A DNA stretch of 64,000 nucleotides from Arenibacter antarcticus (GTDB lineage Bacteria > Bacteroidota > Bacteroidia > Flavobacteriales > Flavobacteriaceae): positions 3,086,001 through 3,150,000 of the forward strand of contig NZ_CP166679.1 in assembly GCF_041320605.1 (NCBI RefSeq), in the 5' to 3' direction. Below the pieces are notes generated by a model that saw nothing but the letters and a program-made list of their open reading frames with translations, had not been told where the DNA came from and made no database searches. The translations under genes and the position numbers were made by a program. This document shows positions 1 to 8,280 of this stretch, piece after piece (position 1 is the stretch's first letter; each line of letters begins with the position of its first letter).

Positions 1-637
1 AGCTGGCCATTTGGGTTTGAGAATCGGTTATTTGCTGTTTTAACGACTCCTTTTCTGTTTTATCACTCACACTCTTCTGGCGTTCTTTTAGTGCTTCTGC
101 CTTATTCGATAAAATCTGAAATTGAGCATCTCTTTGATTTTCAATATCGTTCAAAACAACTTCCCAGGATTTGTTCTCGAAAAAGGCTTTGAAGTTCAAA
201 AAGACTTTTTTGAGGATCTCATCTTCGGTCAACATGCTTTCTGCCTTGTCAAAATAGTCACTAAAGCGTTCTTGTATTTGAGGTTTTCCTTTTTCCGAAT
301 TTGCCTCATATTTAACCCCACCTTGTATGTGTTCCTTTTTAAATGCAACGCAGATAGGAGAACAAGATTGGATTGCTTTCATGGGTAAATCAAAACATTT
401 GTTGGTGTTCACACACCACGCATTTTCTTGAAGTCGTTTGCACTTTTCAAGAACGTCACTCAATTCATCCTTTAACTTTTTCGAGTAAAAGCCGAATTGA
501 ATATTATCGGATTTTGTATTCAAATTTCCTTTATCATCGACTTGTAAAAGAATATGAAGTCCTTCTTTTGGGATCGCTCCGAGACTTTTAAAGTTGTCGG
601 GCAGGCTGTTGGTAAAATTTATTAAATCTTTAAGCAT
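1..637 (-). CDS. Cas8b-like CRISPR protein (TM1802/Csh1 type), N-terminal part, cut by window edge
   Basis: I translated the minus strand from the ATG at 637-635 and found an uninterrupted frame of 212 codons that runs off the left edge. The protein begins MLKDLINFTNSLPDNF and continues through GLHILLQVDDKGN, a start style I associate with the large subunit of type I-B effector complexes (Cas8b, TM1802/Csh1 family). This subunit recognises the PAM and helps recruit Cas3. The call rests on this style and on the adjacent cas6 gene, not on a diagnostic motif. It contains a Cys-rich patch (WCVNTNKC, QSCSPIC) and a charged coiled-coil-like stretch near the cut end. cas7, cas5 and cas3 would be expected further left. 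Confidence 0.55.
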   Translation of the reverse strand, partial: MLKDLINFTNSLPDNFKSLGAIPKEGLHILLQVDDKGNLNTKSDNIQFGFYSKKLKDELSDVLEKCKRLQENAWCVNTNKCFDLPMKAIQSCSPICVAFKKEHIQGGVKYEANSEKGKPQIQERFSDYFDKAESMLTEDEILKKVFLNFKAFFENKSWEVVLNDIENQRDAQFQILSNKAEALKERQKSVSDKTEKESLKQQITDSQTQMAS

Positions 638-797
638 GTAAAAATCTATTTTTCATTTCCATAATTTCCTTACTCATTTTCTCATTTCTTGGGCGAGAAT
701 TGAAAGAGGTGCGCACTATGCCAACCAAAAAACCCTTGTATCACCCAAAGCAAATCCAAAAACGACGATGATTAGTTCATCTTTAATTTTTACCATA

Positions 798-813
798 TCT
801 GCGGTTTCGCAGA
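798..813. other. Short GC hairpin in the 212-bp cas6-cas8b gap
   Basis: TCTGCGGTTTCGCAGA is a perfect hairpin (6-bp arms, 4-nt loop). It lies in the unusually long gap between cas6 and the Cas8b-like gene, next to an A/T palindrome at about 823-840. Read on the minus strand it could attenuate or process the cas transcript. A 26-codon minus-strand ORF with a hydrophobic middle also fits in this gap, but I cannot support it as a gene. Confidence 0.35.
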
Positions 814-849
814 ACCCTCGAGTTTTATTTTAAAAATAAATGCCATAGT

Positions 850-1698
850 TTAAAGAGCGTCAGTTTTATGTTCTGTACTTTTTTCTTTTTCTACAACTTC
901 CAAGAAGCCGCACCCTAGGCTGTTGTACACCCCACAACCTGCATTGTGGAGTAGTTGCAATGCCATTTCGCTCCCCGTTGCACCTATTTCAAAGCCATAA
1001 TAACCTTTAATCCTTGTCTGCGCTTTGGTGTTCGCCTTGACAACGATTAAACGGCTCTTTGGTTTTTCTGTTTTAAAAATGGGGGTGATACTCATACTAT
1101 CTTGCTCTTTTTGGGTTTGCTGTAGCTTGGCCGCTTTGCATTTTTCTTTCCAGTTATGTAACATTAGGGCATCCCAATCGCGGTGCTCGGGCGAAAGAAA
1201 TTCGTAATTTCCCTTAGTATCTTTTTTTCCGCAGATCAGCATCGAGCTAAGTCCAAAACAGACTGCTGAAATTGCTCCCTCGGGCAAATTAAAAGGTGGT
1301 AATGCGGTAATTTGTTCCACCAAAAAGGTAGCTTTGCTTTTTTTGTCGGCTAAGGTTATCTGCCTGTCCTTAAAAAGTCCTTTTACAAAATTTTGGGCCG
1401 TTTCAGGCAAATGGAATGACACTAGCACTTCTGCCGGAGAGGACAGTTTCATACGATCGCCGGCCAACTTGAATTTTGCCCTGAGGTCAGAAAAGGTAAA
1501 TAGCTTGAAGTTTTTAAGTCCATTATCCACTTTATGGCCTTCTTCGTGCAAAAACGTGGCATATTCAGCATCAGCTTCCGCCAATACCTTATAAATTGCT
1601 GCACTTAAGGGGTATTGGTAATTGATCGGAATAACCGCATCATTGGAGGTTGGTATCAGGATAATGGAAAAGCGCATTTGATTCTCGTCAGTGTTCAA
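850..1698 (-). CDS. cas6: CRISPR-associated endoribonuclease Cas6
   Basis: Cas6 cuts the CRISPR precursor RNA within each repeat to make crRNAs. The 282-aa length fits the family. The diagnostic feature is the glycine-rich loop near the C-terminus (about residues 253-264, GCGVYNSLGCGF), which in known structures binds the repeat RNA. The N-terminus MRFSIILIPTS is the usual first strand of the RAMP/ferredoxin fold. The methionine of MRF (codon start 1677) is therefore a more natural start than the ATG at 1698, which adds seven residues. A candidate catalytic His lies in FLHEEGH. The gene is the first of a minus-strand operon with the Cas8b-like gene, which fits type I-B. No CRISPR repeats are visible upstream. 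Confidence 0.88.
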   Translation of the reverse strand: MNTDENQMRFSIILIPTSNDAVIPINYQYPLSAAIYKVLAEADAEYATFLHEEGHKVDNGLKNFKLFTFSDLRAKFKLAGDRMKLSSPAEVLVSFHLPETAQNFVKGLFKDRQITLADKKSKATFLVEQITALPPFNLPEGAISAVCFGLSSMLICGKKDTKGNYEFLSPEHRDWDALMLHNWKEKCKAAKLQQTQKEQDSMSITPIFKTEKPKSRLIVVKANTKAQTRIKGYYGFEIGATGSEMALQLLHNAGCGVYNSLGCGFLEVVEKEKSTEHKTDAL

Positions 1699-1899
1699 GT
1701 TGAAAAATACGACTTCTTTTAATACTAAAACAGGCTAAAAGGGGGATTTTGTTATTTATTGCTTTGTAAGCATACTGATTAATAAAACTTACAACTTTTG
1801 CAATTTGTACCGGAAGTAATTCTTAAACGGTATATAGGTTCGTTGAAAGTGCCTTTTAAGAAATTGAAGGAGCCTAAATATACTTAAAGAAGGTAACCC

Positions 1900-2060
1900 C
1901 AAGCCCCTGCGGAAGTTGGGCAAACCTACACTTCAACCCTCCCCATGTGGACACGCTCCGCCGGTCCGTTGGGAAGTCTTTGCATTCCGGTTTTCCCGAC
2001 CTCCTCGGAACAGCGCGAAAGCACAAGCGGCGAAGGGCCGCATGACCTTTCTTCCCCCTA
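1900..2060. ncRNA. Conserved stem-loop element, copy A (structured RNA or DNA transfer site)
   Basis: A GC-rich block in an AT-rich gap. The arm at about 1907-1920 (CTGCGGAAGTTGGG) can pair imperfectly with 1995-2008 (CCCGACCTCCTCGG). A related element with the same arms lies at 37231-37347 in the other mobilisable region. Both copies also share GGGC-N-A-N-CCTAC after the 5' arm and GCGC-rAAAGC after the 3' arm. A second small hairpin (GCGGC/GCCGC) follows at about 2027-2041. The short ORFs predicted here on both strands are best read as artefacts of this structure. Function unknown; strand not established. Confidence 0.45.
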
Positions 2061-2165
2061 TCCACAAAAATATGGCATACTTCCATCCAATTTATAATTC
2101 ATAACATCGAAATTGTAAAGGGGTCTAGTTTCTTTTAACTATCTTGAAATCAGCTTTTAGGAGAA

Positions 2166-2837
2166 TTGAAAAAGATAATCGATAATATCGCCAATTGGTT
2201 GGTCGCCCTAAAACAGAGGAGAGACCATTTCGAACGAAGCATTACCGCTTTTATAAAAAGAGGCAATAATGCCCAGATTGTTGGATTTAGTTTTTTCGGG
2301 ATATTTATAGCGTATTTTTCGTTTGACCTATATGAAGCGTACGAGATCCTTTGGTTGGCATTGCTTCCGATAGGCTTCTTTGCCATTGTCATATTTGTAG
2401 TTTTAGTATCTGACTCTTACAGAGACAAATTAAAACAGCGTAGTCGAAGTCATCGCATGAAACTGGTAGGTTTCAATATGGATTTCAATGAACGTATCCT
2501 TAGAAGGATCTATAGTTCATTGACCCAGTATGAATATCTGGACGAAAACCTGACCGGTTTCTCCAATTTCTATGAAGTTATGGTTCTGGATTTTCATGAC
2601 CATGAATCAGTTTTGTACTTTAACTGTACCCAACCCCAATTAAAATATATTCTGGATAAGTTCAAACAACTTAAGAAAGGGATAAGCTTAAAATCCTTTG
2701 AGCGATCCCAAAAAATTTATCACAAAGGAAATTTGATATCCGCCGAAATACTCTCAAAAAAGTACAATGAGTTTCCTCCAGACCACGAATTTGAATACCG
2801 GATAGACACTTTCTTCGATTTCTTGGGGGATATTTAA
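2166..2837 (+). CDS. Hypothetical membrane protein, 223 aa
   Basis: I do not recognise this protein. It starts at a TTG close behind AGGAGA. Two hydrophobic segments lie around residues 38-53 (IVGFSFFGIFIAYFSF) and 62-82 (LWLALLPIGFFAIVIFVVLV), so the N-terminus is membrane-anchored. They are followed by a soluble C-terminal domain of about 130 residues rich in aromatic and charged residues. It stands alone on the plus strand between the CRISPR operon and the mobilisation genes. It could be cargo of the mobilisable region, but nothing in the sequence links it to transfer. Confidence 0.6.
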   Translation: MKKIIDNIANWLVALKQRRDHFERSITAFIKRGNNAQIVGFSFFGIFIAYFSFDLYEAYEILWLALLPIGFFAIVIFVVLVSDSYRDKLKQRSRSHRMKLVGFNMDFNERILRRIYSSLTQYEYLDENLTGFSNFYEVMVLDFHDHESVLYFNCTQPQLKYILDKFKQLKKGISLKSFERSQKIYHKGNLISAEILSKKYNEFPPDHEFEYRIDTFFDFLGDI

Positions 2838-2958
2838 ATATTTTAAGGGGTAGGTTTCCCCCTTTTCCTCTTTTCAACCGCTTGCATCTCTTTTCTTTGC
2901 TTCGAACATTTGTAACACAGGTAGTCCGATTTTTGACTATCCTCTAAAGCATATAATT

Positions 2959-3249
2959 ATGGAAGTGGAAAACAATATGGTAGAACTCCTAAAGGATATC
3001 AAGGGGCTTCTTTCCTATCAAAAGAAAGTGATGAACGTAGACGATTTGGTTGCCTATACGGGACTCTCAAAAAGCAAAATCTACAAGCTGACCCAATTGA
3101 GATTGATTCCCATGGGCGGTAACAAACATATCCGCCAGAAATTCTTTGACAAGGATATTATCGATGCCTGGCTGTTGGGGGAACCGAATCTTTCGGACGA
3201 CTATTTGGATAGGGAATTCGACCAACAGCTTTCCCGAAATAAGGAGTAA
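2959..3249 (+). CDS. Excisionase-like helix-turn-helix DNA-binding protein
   Basis: A 96-aa protein with a winged HTH of the excisionase/MerR-like type: VDDLVAYTGLSKSKIYKLTQ forms the HTH (about residues 26-45), followed by a wing and FDKDIIDAWL. Small proteins of this form commonly precede the mobilisation genes of Bacteroidetes mobile elements, where they act as excision or transcription factors. A short charged helix (about residues 1-22) precedes the HTH. It lies about 260 bp before mobC. No integrase is visible in this region, so if it was an excisionase its partner is missing. Confidence 0.75.
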   Translation: MEVENNMVELLKDIKGLLSYQKKVMNVDDLVAYTGLSKSKIYKLTQLRLIPMGGNKHIRQKFFDKDIIDAWLLGEPNLSDDYLDREFDQQLSRNKE

Positions 3250-3362
3250 TATTTCAATACTGGATCTGAATTTTTATTCGAAAAGATGATTAAGAAAAGT
3301 ATATGGATATAGAAAATGAAAAACAAAATCAATACCCAATAAATTAAGTCTGAGTGAGAATT

Positions 3363-3418
3363 CGAGATGTGTCATTGTCATGACAAATCTCGCTTTTGCT
3401 CCCGATGGGTCGCAAAAG
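3363..3418 (+). other. Candidate oriT hairpins upstream of mobC
   Basis: Two adjacent inverted repeats. CGAGATGTGTCAT (3363-3375) and ATGACAAATCTCG (3380-3392) pair with one mismatch around a 4-nt loop. CTTTTGC (3393-3399) and GCAAAAG (3412-3418) enclose an inner CCC-gat-GGG stem. They are followed by GGTAGGCC and lie about 90 bp before the mobC start. Paired hairpins directly upstream of a MobC/relaxase pair are typical of origins of transfer. The nick site cannot be assigned. Confidence 0.45.
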
Positions 3419-3509
3419 GGTAGGCCTTGTTAATCGAATTATCGATATGGAATTTAGAAATTACTTGCACTCATAGTAGTATAATGTCTTATTACATGAA
3501 TCAATTAAA

Positions 3510-3806
3510 GTGAAAAAGGAGTTCGTACAGTTTCGATGTTCAATTTATGAAAAGAAATTGCTTAGGGTCAAGGCCAATAAGAGCGGACTTTCCATCAGCG
3601 AATATTGTCGCCGTGCAGCTTTTGATGATCGAATAATCGAGCGATTGACCCAAGAGCAAATAGAAATGTACAAGATGCTGGTAAAGTACCAGATCAACTT
3701 TAAGCGCATCGGAAATATGTACCGGAAACGGAACCCCAAATTGGCCGATGAAGTGGTACAATTGGCAAACGAAATACGCAAACATCTATTAAATTTCAGA
3801 AAATGA
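3510..3806 (+). CDS. MobC-like relaxosome accessory protein
   Basis: A 98-aa protein starting at GTG. The N-terminus KKEFVQFRCSIYEKKLL followed by SGLSISEYCRRAAF is the ribbon-helix-helix form of plasmid MobC proteins, which bind oriT and help the relaxase open the strands. The C-terminal half is helical (LTQEQIEMYKMLVKYQINFKRIGNMY). Its stop codon overlaps the relaxase start (ATGA), indicating translational coupling. Upstream lie the paired hairpins that may be its binding site. Confidence 0.8.
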   Translation: MKKEFVQFRCSIYEKKLLRVKANKSGLSISEYCRRAAFDDRIIERLTQEQIEMYKMLVKYQINFKRIGNMYRKRNPKLADEVVQLANEIRKHLLNFRK

Positions 3807-4672
3807 TAGGTTTGGGAAAATCCATATCGCATACCGGAGCTTCCATGGGATATGGATGGGATCAGGAGAAAGATGCCAAGGTCGTATATCGAGAACATTT
3901 ATCCGGAGACAATCCCATGGAGATTACCCAGGAATTCAAGGTCATACAATCTCAAAACCACAAATGCAAAAAGAACACTTTGAGTTTTGTGCTTAGCCCG
4001 ACCATAGAAGATGGTCGGAAATTAAAAGATAAAGAACTAAAAGAAATTACGGAAAGGTTTGTCAAAGAAATGAAATTGCAAGAACGACAGGCCATTGCTT
4101 TCGTGCATCGAGATAAAAATCATCTGCATATCCATTTATATGTGAACCGTATCGGTTTTGATGGAAAAGCATATAAAGATAATTATGTTGGAAAACGAAG
4201 CCAACAAGCTGCGGAAAAAGTAGCCCAGAAAATGGGCCTGACTACCGTTAGGGAAGTTCAACAACAAAAGTTGGATAGGGTCAAGGATGTAAGAGCGAAA
4301 ATAAAGCAAATCCATGAAAAGGTGATCACGGAATTAAGGGCGAAGGATTTTGACCAGTATATCAAATACATGAAACAAAGAGATGTAGCGGTTATTCCGA
4401 GCATTGACAAATCTAATCGGTTACAGGGTTTCCGTTTTGAATTCAAAGGCCACAATCTGAAAGGAAGTGACGTACATCGTTCCATGTCGATGGGTAGGAT
4501 AGCCGAACGAATCGGATTTGATAAATCGGTTGCCCAAAAAATCACAAAGGAAAATACATTGGGTCTACTTGGAAAAACAGTAGCAATATCGCCGAACTTA
4601 GCGGTCACCATTGCAAGGAAGGCTATCCAATTAGCCGTTAAAAAATCAATTGGCCTCGGAATGGAAATATAA
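3803..4672 (+). CDS. Relaxase / mobilisation nuclease
   Basis: A 289-aa protein with the relaxase HUH metal-binding motif at about residues 102-111 (VHRDKNHLHIHL; His102, 107, 109 and 111). Such enzymes nick one strand at oriT and remain bound to the 5' end during transfer. The usual N-terminal catalytic tyrosine is probably among Tyr17 and Tyr29. At 289 aa it is a short relaxase without helicase or primase domains, as in small mobilisable elements that rely on another element for the mating pore. The start overlaps mobC by 4 bp. The tail (AISPNLAVTIARKAIQLAV) is hydrophobic and amphipathic. Confidence 0.88.
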   Translation: MIGLGKSISHTGASMGYGWDQEKDAKVVYREHLSGDNPMEITQEFKVIQSQNHKCKKNTLSFVLSPTIEDGRKLKDKELKEITERFVKEMKLQERQAIAFVHRDKNHLHIHLYVNRIGFDGKAYKDNYVGKRSQQAAEKVAQKMGLTTVREVQQQKLDRVKDVRAKIKQIHEKVITELRAKDFDQYIKYMKQRDVAVIPSIDKSNRLQGFRFEFKGHNLKGSDVHRSMSMGRIAERIGFDKSVAQKITKENTLGLLGKTVAISPNLAVTIARKAIQLAVKKSIGLGMEI

Positions 4673-4676
4673 CATC

Positions 4677-5144
4677 ATGGCAAAACTGGACGAAATTATG
4701 GAAGTGCTTACCCAAGAAATAACCGGGTTCAACCATTCCATAGACAAACTGGAAGAACTTTCCGACAAGTTCGACAACCTAAAAATAAAAACGGACACCT
4801 CAAGTTTAGAATTTCTTCTAAAGGATTTTTTAATGACACAAAAAGAAACTGTAGATTCCTATGAGCATCGGATGGATGACGTTCTTAAAAAAATAGACAA
4901 ATCCAGATGGACCCCAAAATGGGAGATGGTTGTGCTATATATCGTCATGTGCCTAAACACGATTGCGTTCAGTTATCTGGGCTATTATTTTATCCAATAT
5001 GAACAGAAAAAGGAAGCGGCAGTTTTGAAAGGCAAAAAAGAAGGCTTGGGTAAAGCAGGGGATTATTTTGATGACCATCCAATAATCTATAAAGATTTTG
5101 AGAAATGGACCAAAAAACAGGATACCGTCTCAGATCGGAAGTAG
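4677..5144 (+). CDS. Coiled-coil membrane protein next to the relaxase
   Basis: A 155-aa protein starting at the ATG at 4677 (MAKLDEIMEVLTQE); the frame opens earlier at 4650, but that overlaps the relaxase. Residues 1-80 form a coiled-coil-like helix (FNHSIDKLEELSDKFDNLK). One membrane segment (VVLYIVMCLNTIAFSYLGYY) lies at about residues 88-108, followed by a charged tail. Proteins of this shape often sit just downstream of the relaxase in Bacteroidetes mobilisable elements. I infer a role in docking the relaxosome at the membrane, without direct evidence. Confidence 0.65.
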   Translation: MAKLDEIMEVLTQEITGFNHSIDKLEELSDKFDNLKIKTDTSSLEFLLKDFLMTQKETVDSYEHRMDDVLKKIDKSRWTPKWEMVVLYIVMCLNTIAFSYLGYYFIQYEQKKEAAVLKGKKEGLGKAGDYFDDHPIIYKDFEKWTKKQDTVSDRK

Positions 5145-5151
5145 GGTGCGC

Positions 5152-5207
5152 CCTGTTGGATTTCTTCCTTACGCTTATCCGCCCGAACGCTAAAGAATTC
5201 CAACAGG
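5152..5207. repeat. Inverted repeat, 15-bp arms
   Basis: CCTGTTGGATTTCTT (5152-5166) and AAGAATTCCAACAGG (5193-5207) pair with one mismatch around a 26-nt loop, just after the last mobilisation gene. It has no T-run and so is not a standard terminator. It may mark a regulatory site or an end of the mobilisation module. Confidence 0.5.
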
Positions 5208-5524
5208 TTCCACGCGCAAAGTTTTTGGGTAAGATTTGGGACGTGCATCATATCATTGTAAGGGTAGTAGTCATTCGCAGTTAACTTTAACAATAATTTT
5301 GATTGGCAGGTATTAGTGCTTTAAAGGACATTTTTTGTAGGTAGGGGAAGGAAGAAAAATGTGACAATCGGTTATTCATATATAGCCTTTGACACTGCCG
5401 TTATATTAGGACAGTATTGAGGAATTCTTGAGCTTCAGGGAACGTTCGATTTAGGTACAATTTATACTATTTTACATGCAGCCATAATTTTGGTACAGCA
5501 CACTAACATAATTATGGCACGACA

Positions 5525-5611
5525 TTTACCCTTACTTTGTTACAAATAATATGAAAATTTACCCTTACTTTGTTACAATAAAATGAAAAATTCACCCTTA
5601 CTTTGTTACAA
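5525..5611 (+). repeat. Three direct repeats at 33-bp period upstream of the ATPase gene
   Basis: TTTACCCTTACTTTGTTACA occurs at 5525 and 5558, and a copy with one change (TTCACCC...) at 5591. Starts are exactly 33 bp apart and the intervening 12 bp are A/T-rich. The last copy ends 13 bp before the ATG of the DUF4143 ATPase at 5625. The fixed period of about three helical turns suggests protein binding on one face of the DNA. Confidence 0.75.
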
Positions 5612-5624
5612 AATAGATTAAGAT

Positions 5625-6983
5625 ATGAATTTCAATAGACATGCGCTTAAGAATCTTGAGAGCTGGAAGTCCAGTAACAATAGGAAACCGCTCATATTAA
5701 GAGGGGCAAGGCAGGTAGGAAAAACAACTTTGGTAAAGGAATTTGCCAAAAGCTACAAACATCATATTTTCCTGAATTTAGAAAAATCAGCGGACGCAGC
5801 AATTTTTGAGACCTATGATGATGTCGGAACACTTGTGGAGGCCTTATTTCTATCCAATAACATTAGTCCGAAAGAACAGGGGAATACCTTACTCTTTATT
5901 GACGAAATACAGGAATTGCCCAAAGCCATTCAATCCTTACGCTATTTTTTTGAGGAGATTCCCGATTTGAATGTCATAGCAGCAGGGTCCTTATTGGAAT
6001 TTGCCATGAAAAATGTGGAAAGTTTCCCCGTGGGTCGCATCGAATATTTATATCTCTATCCTTTAAATTTTCAAGAGTATTTGAAAGCCATTCAACATAC
6101 GGCAGCTTTGGAGCAGTTGAATACTATCCCTGCCAAACCAGTAGCCCATAAAACTTTGTTGGATCTGTTCCATAGATATGCCATTGTGGGAGGTATGCCG
6201 GAAATCGTGAAAAGGGATATTGAAAACAATAATTTGGCAGAACTGCCCAAGGTTTACGAAGGTATTTGGGGTGCCTATAAAAATGACGTTGAAAAGTATG
6301 CTTCGGGTGCAAGTGAAAGACGGGTTATCAAACATATTATGGAAACTGCCCATCTCTACATAGACCAGCGAATCAAATTCCAAAACTTCGGAAATTCCAA
6401 TTATAGGTCTAGGGAAGTAGGGGAGGCCATGCGCAATTTAGATGCGGCCAAAATCATACAGCTCATTTATCCTACAACGGATATCGAACCACCTATTAAA
6501 CCCGATATCAAAAAATCGCCAAGGTTACAGTTTTTGGATACCGGCTTGGTAAACTATACCCTAGGAATACAGGCGCAACTTTTAGGAATGGAAGATTTGA
6601 GCAATGCGTTCAAAGGAGCCATAATACCACACTTGATTGCCCAAGAGGTCATATCATTGAATACTATAACCAATACCAAACCTAATTTCTGGATCCGCGA
6701 AAAAAAACAGTCTTCATCTGAAGTAGATTTGGTGTATCCGTATACCGATAAGATCATTCCCATTGAAATAAAGTCCGGTGCGACAGGAACCTTAAAATCC
6801 CTGCATCAGTTCATGGATAAAGCAGCCCATCCGTATGCGATTAGAATTTATGCGGGAGAATTTAAAATTGAAAATTCAACTACCATAGAAGGAACTCCTT
6901 TTTTGTTAATGAACTTGCCCTATTATTTAGGAACTCAACTGCCTAAATACATCGAGTTTTTTGTAAGCAATTATTCTTTATAA
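5625..6983 (+). CDS. AAA+ ATPase with C-terminal DUF4143 nuclease-like domain
   Basis: A 452-aa protein. The Walker A motif is GARQVGKTT (about residues 26-34), Walker B is LLFIDEIQELP (about 88-99), and the sensor is IAAGSLLEFA. The C-terminal DUF4143 part includes FLDTGLVNYTLG and the nuclease-like SSEVDLVYPYTDKIIPIEIKSG, which resembles the D...ExK core of restriction-like folds. Proteins of this widespread family have poorly known roles; some neighbour mobile elements or toxin-antitoxin loci. The gene stands alone behind three direct repeats. Length is normal for the family. Confidence 0.85.
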   Translation: MNFNRHALKNLESWKSSNNRKPLILRGARQVGKTTLVKEFAKSYKHHIFLNLEKSADAAIFETYDDVGTLVEALFLSNNISPKEQGNTLLFIDEIQELPKAIQSLRYFFEEIPDLNVIAAGSLLEFAMKNVESFPVGRIEYLYLYPLNFQEYLKAIQHTAALEQLNTIPAKPVAHKTLLDLFHRYAIVGGMPEIVKRDIENNNLAELPKVYEGIWGAYKNDVEKYASGASERRVIKHIMETAHLYIDQRIKFQNFGNSNYRSREVGEAMRNLDAAKIIQLIYPTTDIEPPIKPDIKKSPRLQFLDTGLVNYTLGIQAQLLGMEDLSNAFKGAIIPHLIAQEVISLNTITNTKPNFWIREKKQSSSEVDLVYPYTDKIIPIEIKSGATGTLKSLHQFMDKAAHPYAIRIYAGEFKIENSTTIEGTPFLLMNLPYYLGTQLPKYIEFFVSNYSL

Positions 6984-6988
6984 TAGAA

Positions 6989-7222
6989 ATTGGTAATGCC
7001 TTTTTTAAAGAGAATCAATTTATTACCGGAGCGAATGACAATGAATTCAGTGCTTTTGAAAAAGCAACTGGCAAGCTTGTTTGGGAAACGGTACTACCAG
7101 CAATGGCCAATGCCACACCAAATACGTATTGGGCGAACGGCAAACAATATGTTACGGCTTCCGTAGAGGGTAAGCCGGGAAACCTATCAGGCTCAATTAT
7201 GGCTTTTACGTTGCCGAATTAG
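6989..7222 (+). pseudogene. C-terminal remnant of a PQQ-dependent (quinoprotein) dehydrogenase
   Basis: An open stretch of 78 codons without a usable start encodes TGANDNEFSAFEKATGKLVW, then NATPNTYWANGKQYV, GNLSGSIMAFTLPN and a stop. This is the final blade of a membrane or periplasmic PQQ-dependent glucose/alcohol dehydrogenase propeller. The rest of the gene, about 600 codons, is absent, because the DUF4143 ATPase ends directly upstream. The insertion or deletion that brought the ATPase here probably removed it. Confidence 0.7.
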
Positions 7223-7294
7223 GATTCTTTAATTAGTTTAAACTAAATAGGCTATGTTCAAATTAGCATATTGTTCAGTGATTTACCATACTAA

Positions 7295-7666
7295 ACTATA
7301 TATTTTGAAACCGTTGTGGATTTTTACGGACCATCGGAATTGACCTCGTTGAAAAGCAGCGAAGACCCTAAAGCACCTGAGGCGATCTTATTGGGGGCAT
7401 CGCCGATAGCTCGAGCGGATTTAGCCAAGATTGCTAGCCCTGTGACCTATATTGATAAAAATGACCCACCTTTTTTGATTATACATCGTGAAAAAGATGA
7501 CCTTGTCCGGAACAGGCAATCAAAACTTCTAAGCGGATGGTTTACCTCTACAGGGGTGGTAAATGAATTGATTATTGTCCCCAATTCGCCCAACTTCGGT
7601 GACATGTTCGATGTGGATACTATTCGAACAAAAGTGATTGCGTTCCTGAAGAAATATTTGAAGTGA
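7295..7666 (+). pseudogene. C-terminal remnant of an alpha/beta hydrolase (esterase, BD-FAE type)
   Basis: About 124 codons encode VVDFYGPSELTSL, then SPVTYIDKNDPPFLIIHREKDD and KVIAFLKKYLK, matching the C-terminal half of exported BD-FAE-type esterases. The half with the Ser nucleophile is missing. The catalytic His region, normally GxGHG in the family, reads PNSPNFGDMF, so even this part looks degraded. A GTG at 7316 could serve as a start, but the product would not be catalytic. Confidence 0.65.
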
Positions 7667-8210
7667 ACTGTAAAACTTCTTTGATGTTATTCTTCCTAAA
7701 TTCATTATGATAATAGATATTGAATAAAATATGAGAAGAGGGGAAATTCATAAAAGCTTAAATAAATGTGGCAAACCAATACTTTTTCGATTGGAAACGG
7801 ATTTGGTAAAAAGAGATCCATCTTTGCTTTAAATGTTTTTCATCAAGTCTAAAAAGGATAGACTAATTATTGTCGAGAATAAATCATTAACAAAGTTTAA
7901 CTTGGGGATAATCTTGATTTGCATTGGAGTCCTGTAAAATGAACATTTTAAAGGACGATGATTTGAACATTTCTTCTTTTAATTTGTTGAAAATGACAAT
8001 GGCAGAGGCATCATAGGATAAGATTTGAAGTACATTGCATCGTATTGATTTTCTTTGTAATTTTATCTTGTAAATCACACGAAAAAACTACGTTCTTTAG
8101 CCACTTTTGAAGCCTAGTGTCCATAAAGGGCATAAACACGAGGTAAGTGTATTTAAAATATTGATAATCAATTATTTGTAGCGATACGTGGCATGCTGCC
8201 ACCCCGACCA
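7667..8210. other. Intergenic region without recognisable genes
   Basis: About 540 bp of A/T-rich sequence after the esterase remnant. Short minus-strand ORFs of 63 and 66 codons overlap here in different frames. Neither has a recognisable motif or a convincing start. It is probably decayed sequence. Confidence 0.4.
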
Positions 8211-8244
8211 AAAAAATCCGATCACATTTGTGATCGGATTTTTT
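8211..8244. terminator. Bidirectional rho-independent terminator
   Basis: AAAAAATCCGATCAC (8211-8225) and GTGATCGGATTTTTT (8230-8244) form a perfect 15-bp stem with a 4-nt loop, with A-runs and T-runs on both sides. It ends the minus-strand exported-protein operon at 8281, and may also stop plus-strand transcription. Confidence 0.85.
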
Positions 8245-8280
8245 GTTTTTATACTAAATGGATCTTTAGTGGAAGAAGAA

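Noticed and set aside
1874-2104. Overlapping short ORFs on both strands
   Set aside because: They coincide with the structured element that has a homologue at 37231-37346; base pairing explains the conservation better than coding.
5525-5611. CRISPR-like array
   Set aside because: Only three repeats with about 12-bp A/T-rich gaps of similar sequence; true spacers are longer and unique.
7887-8211. Minus-strand ORFs of 63 and 66 codons
   Set aside because: Overlapping frames without motifs, poor starts and A/T-rich composition.
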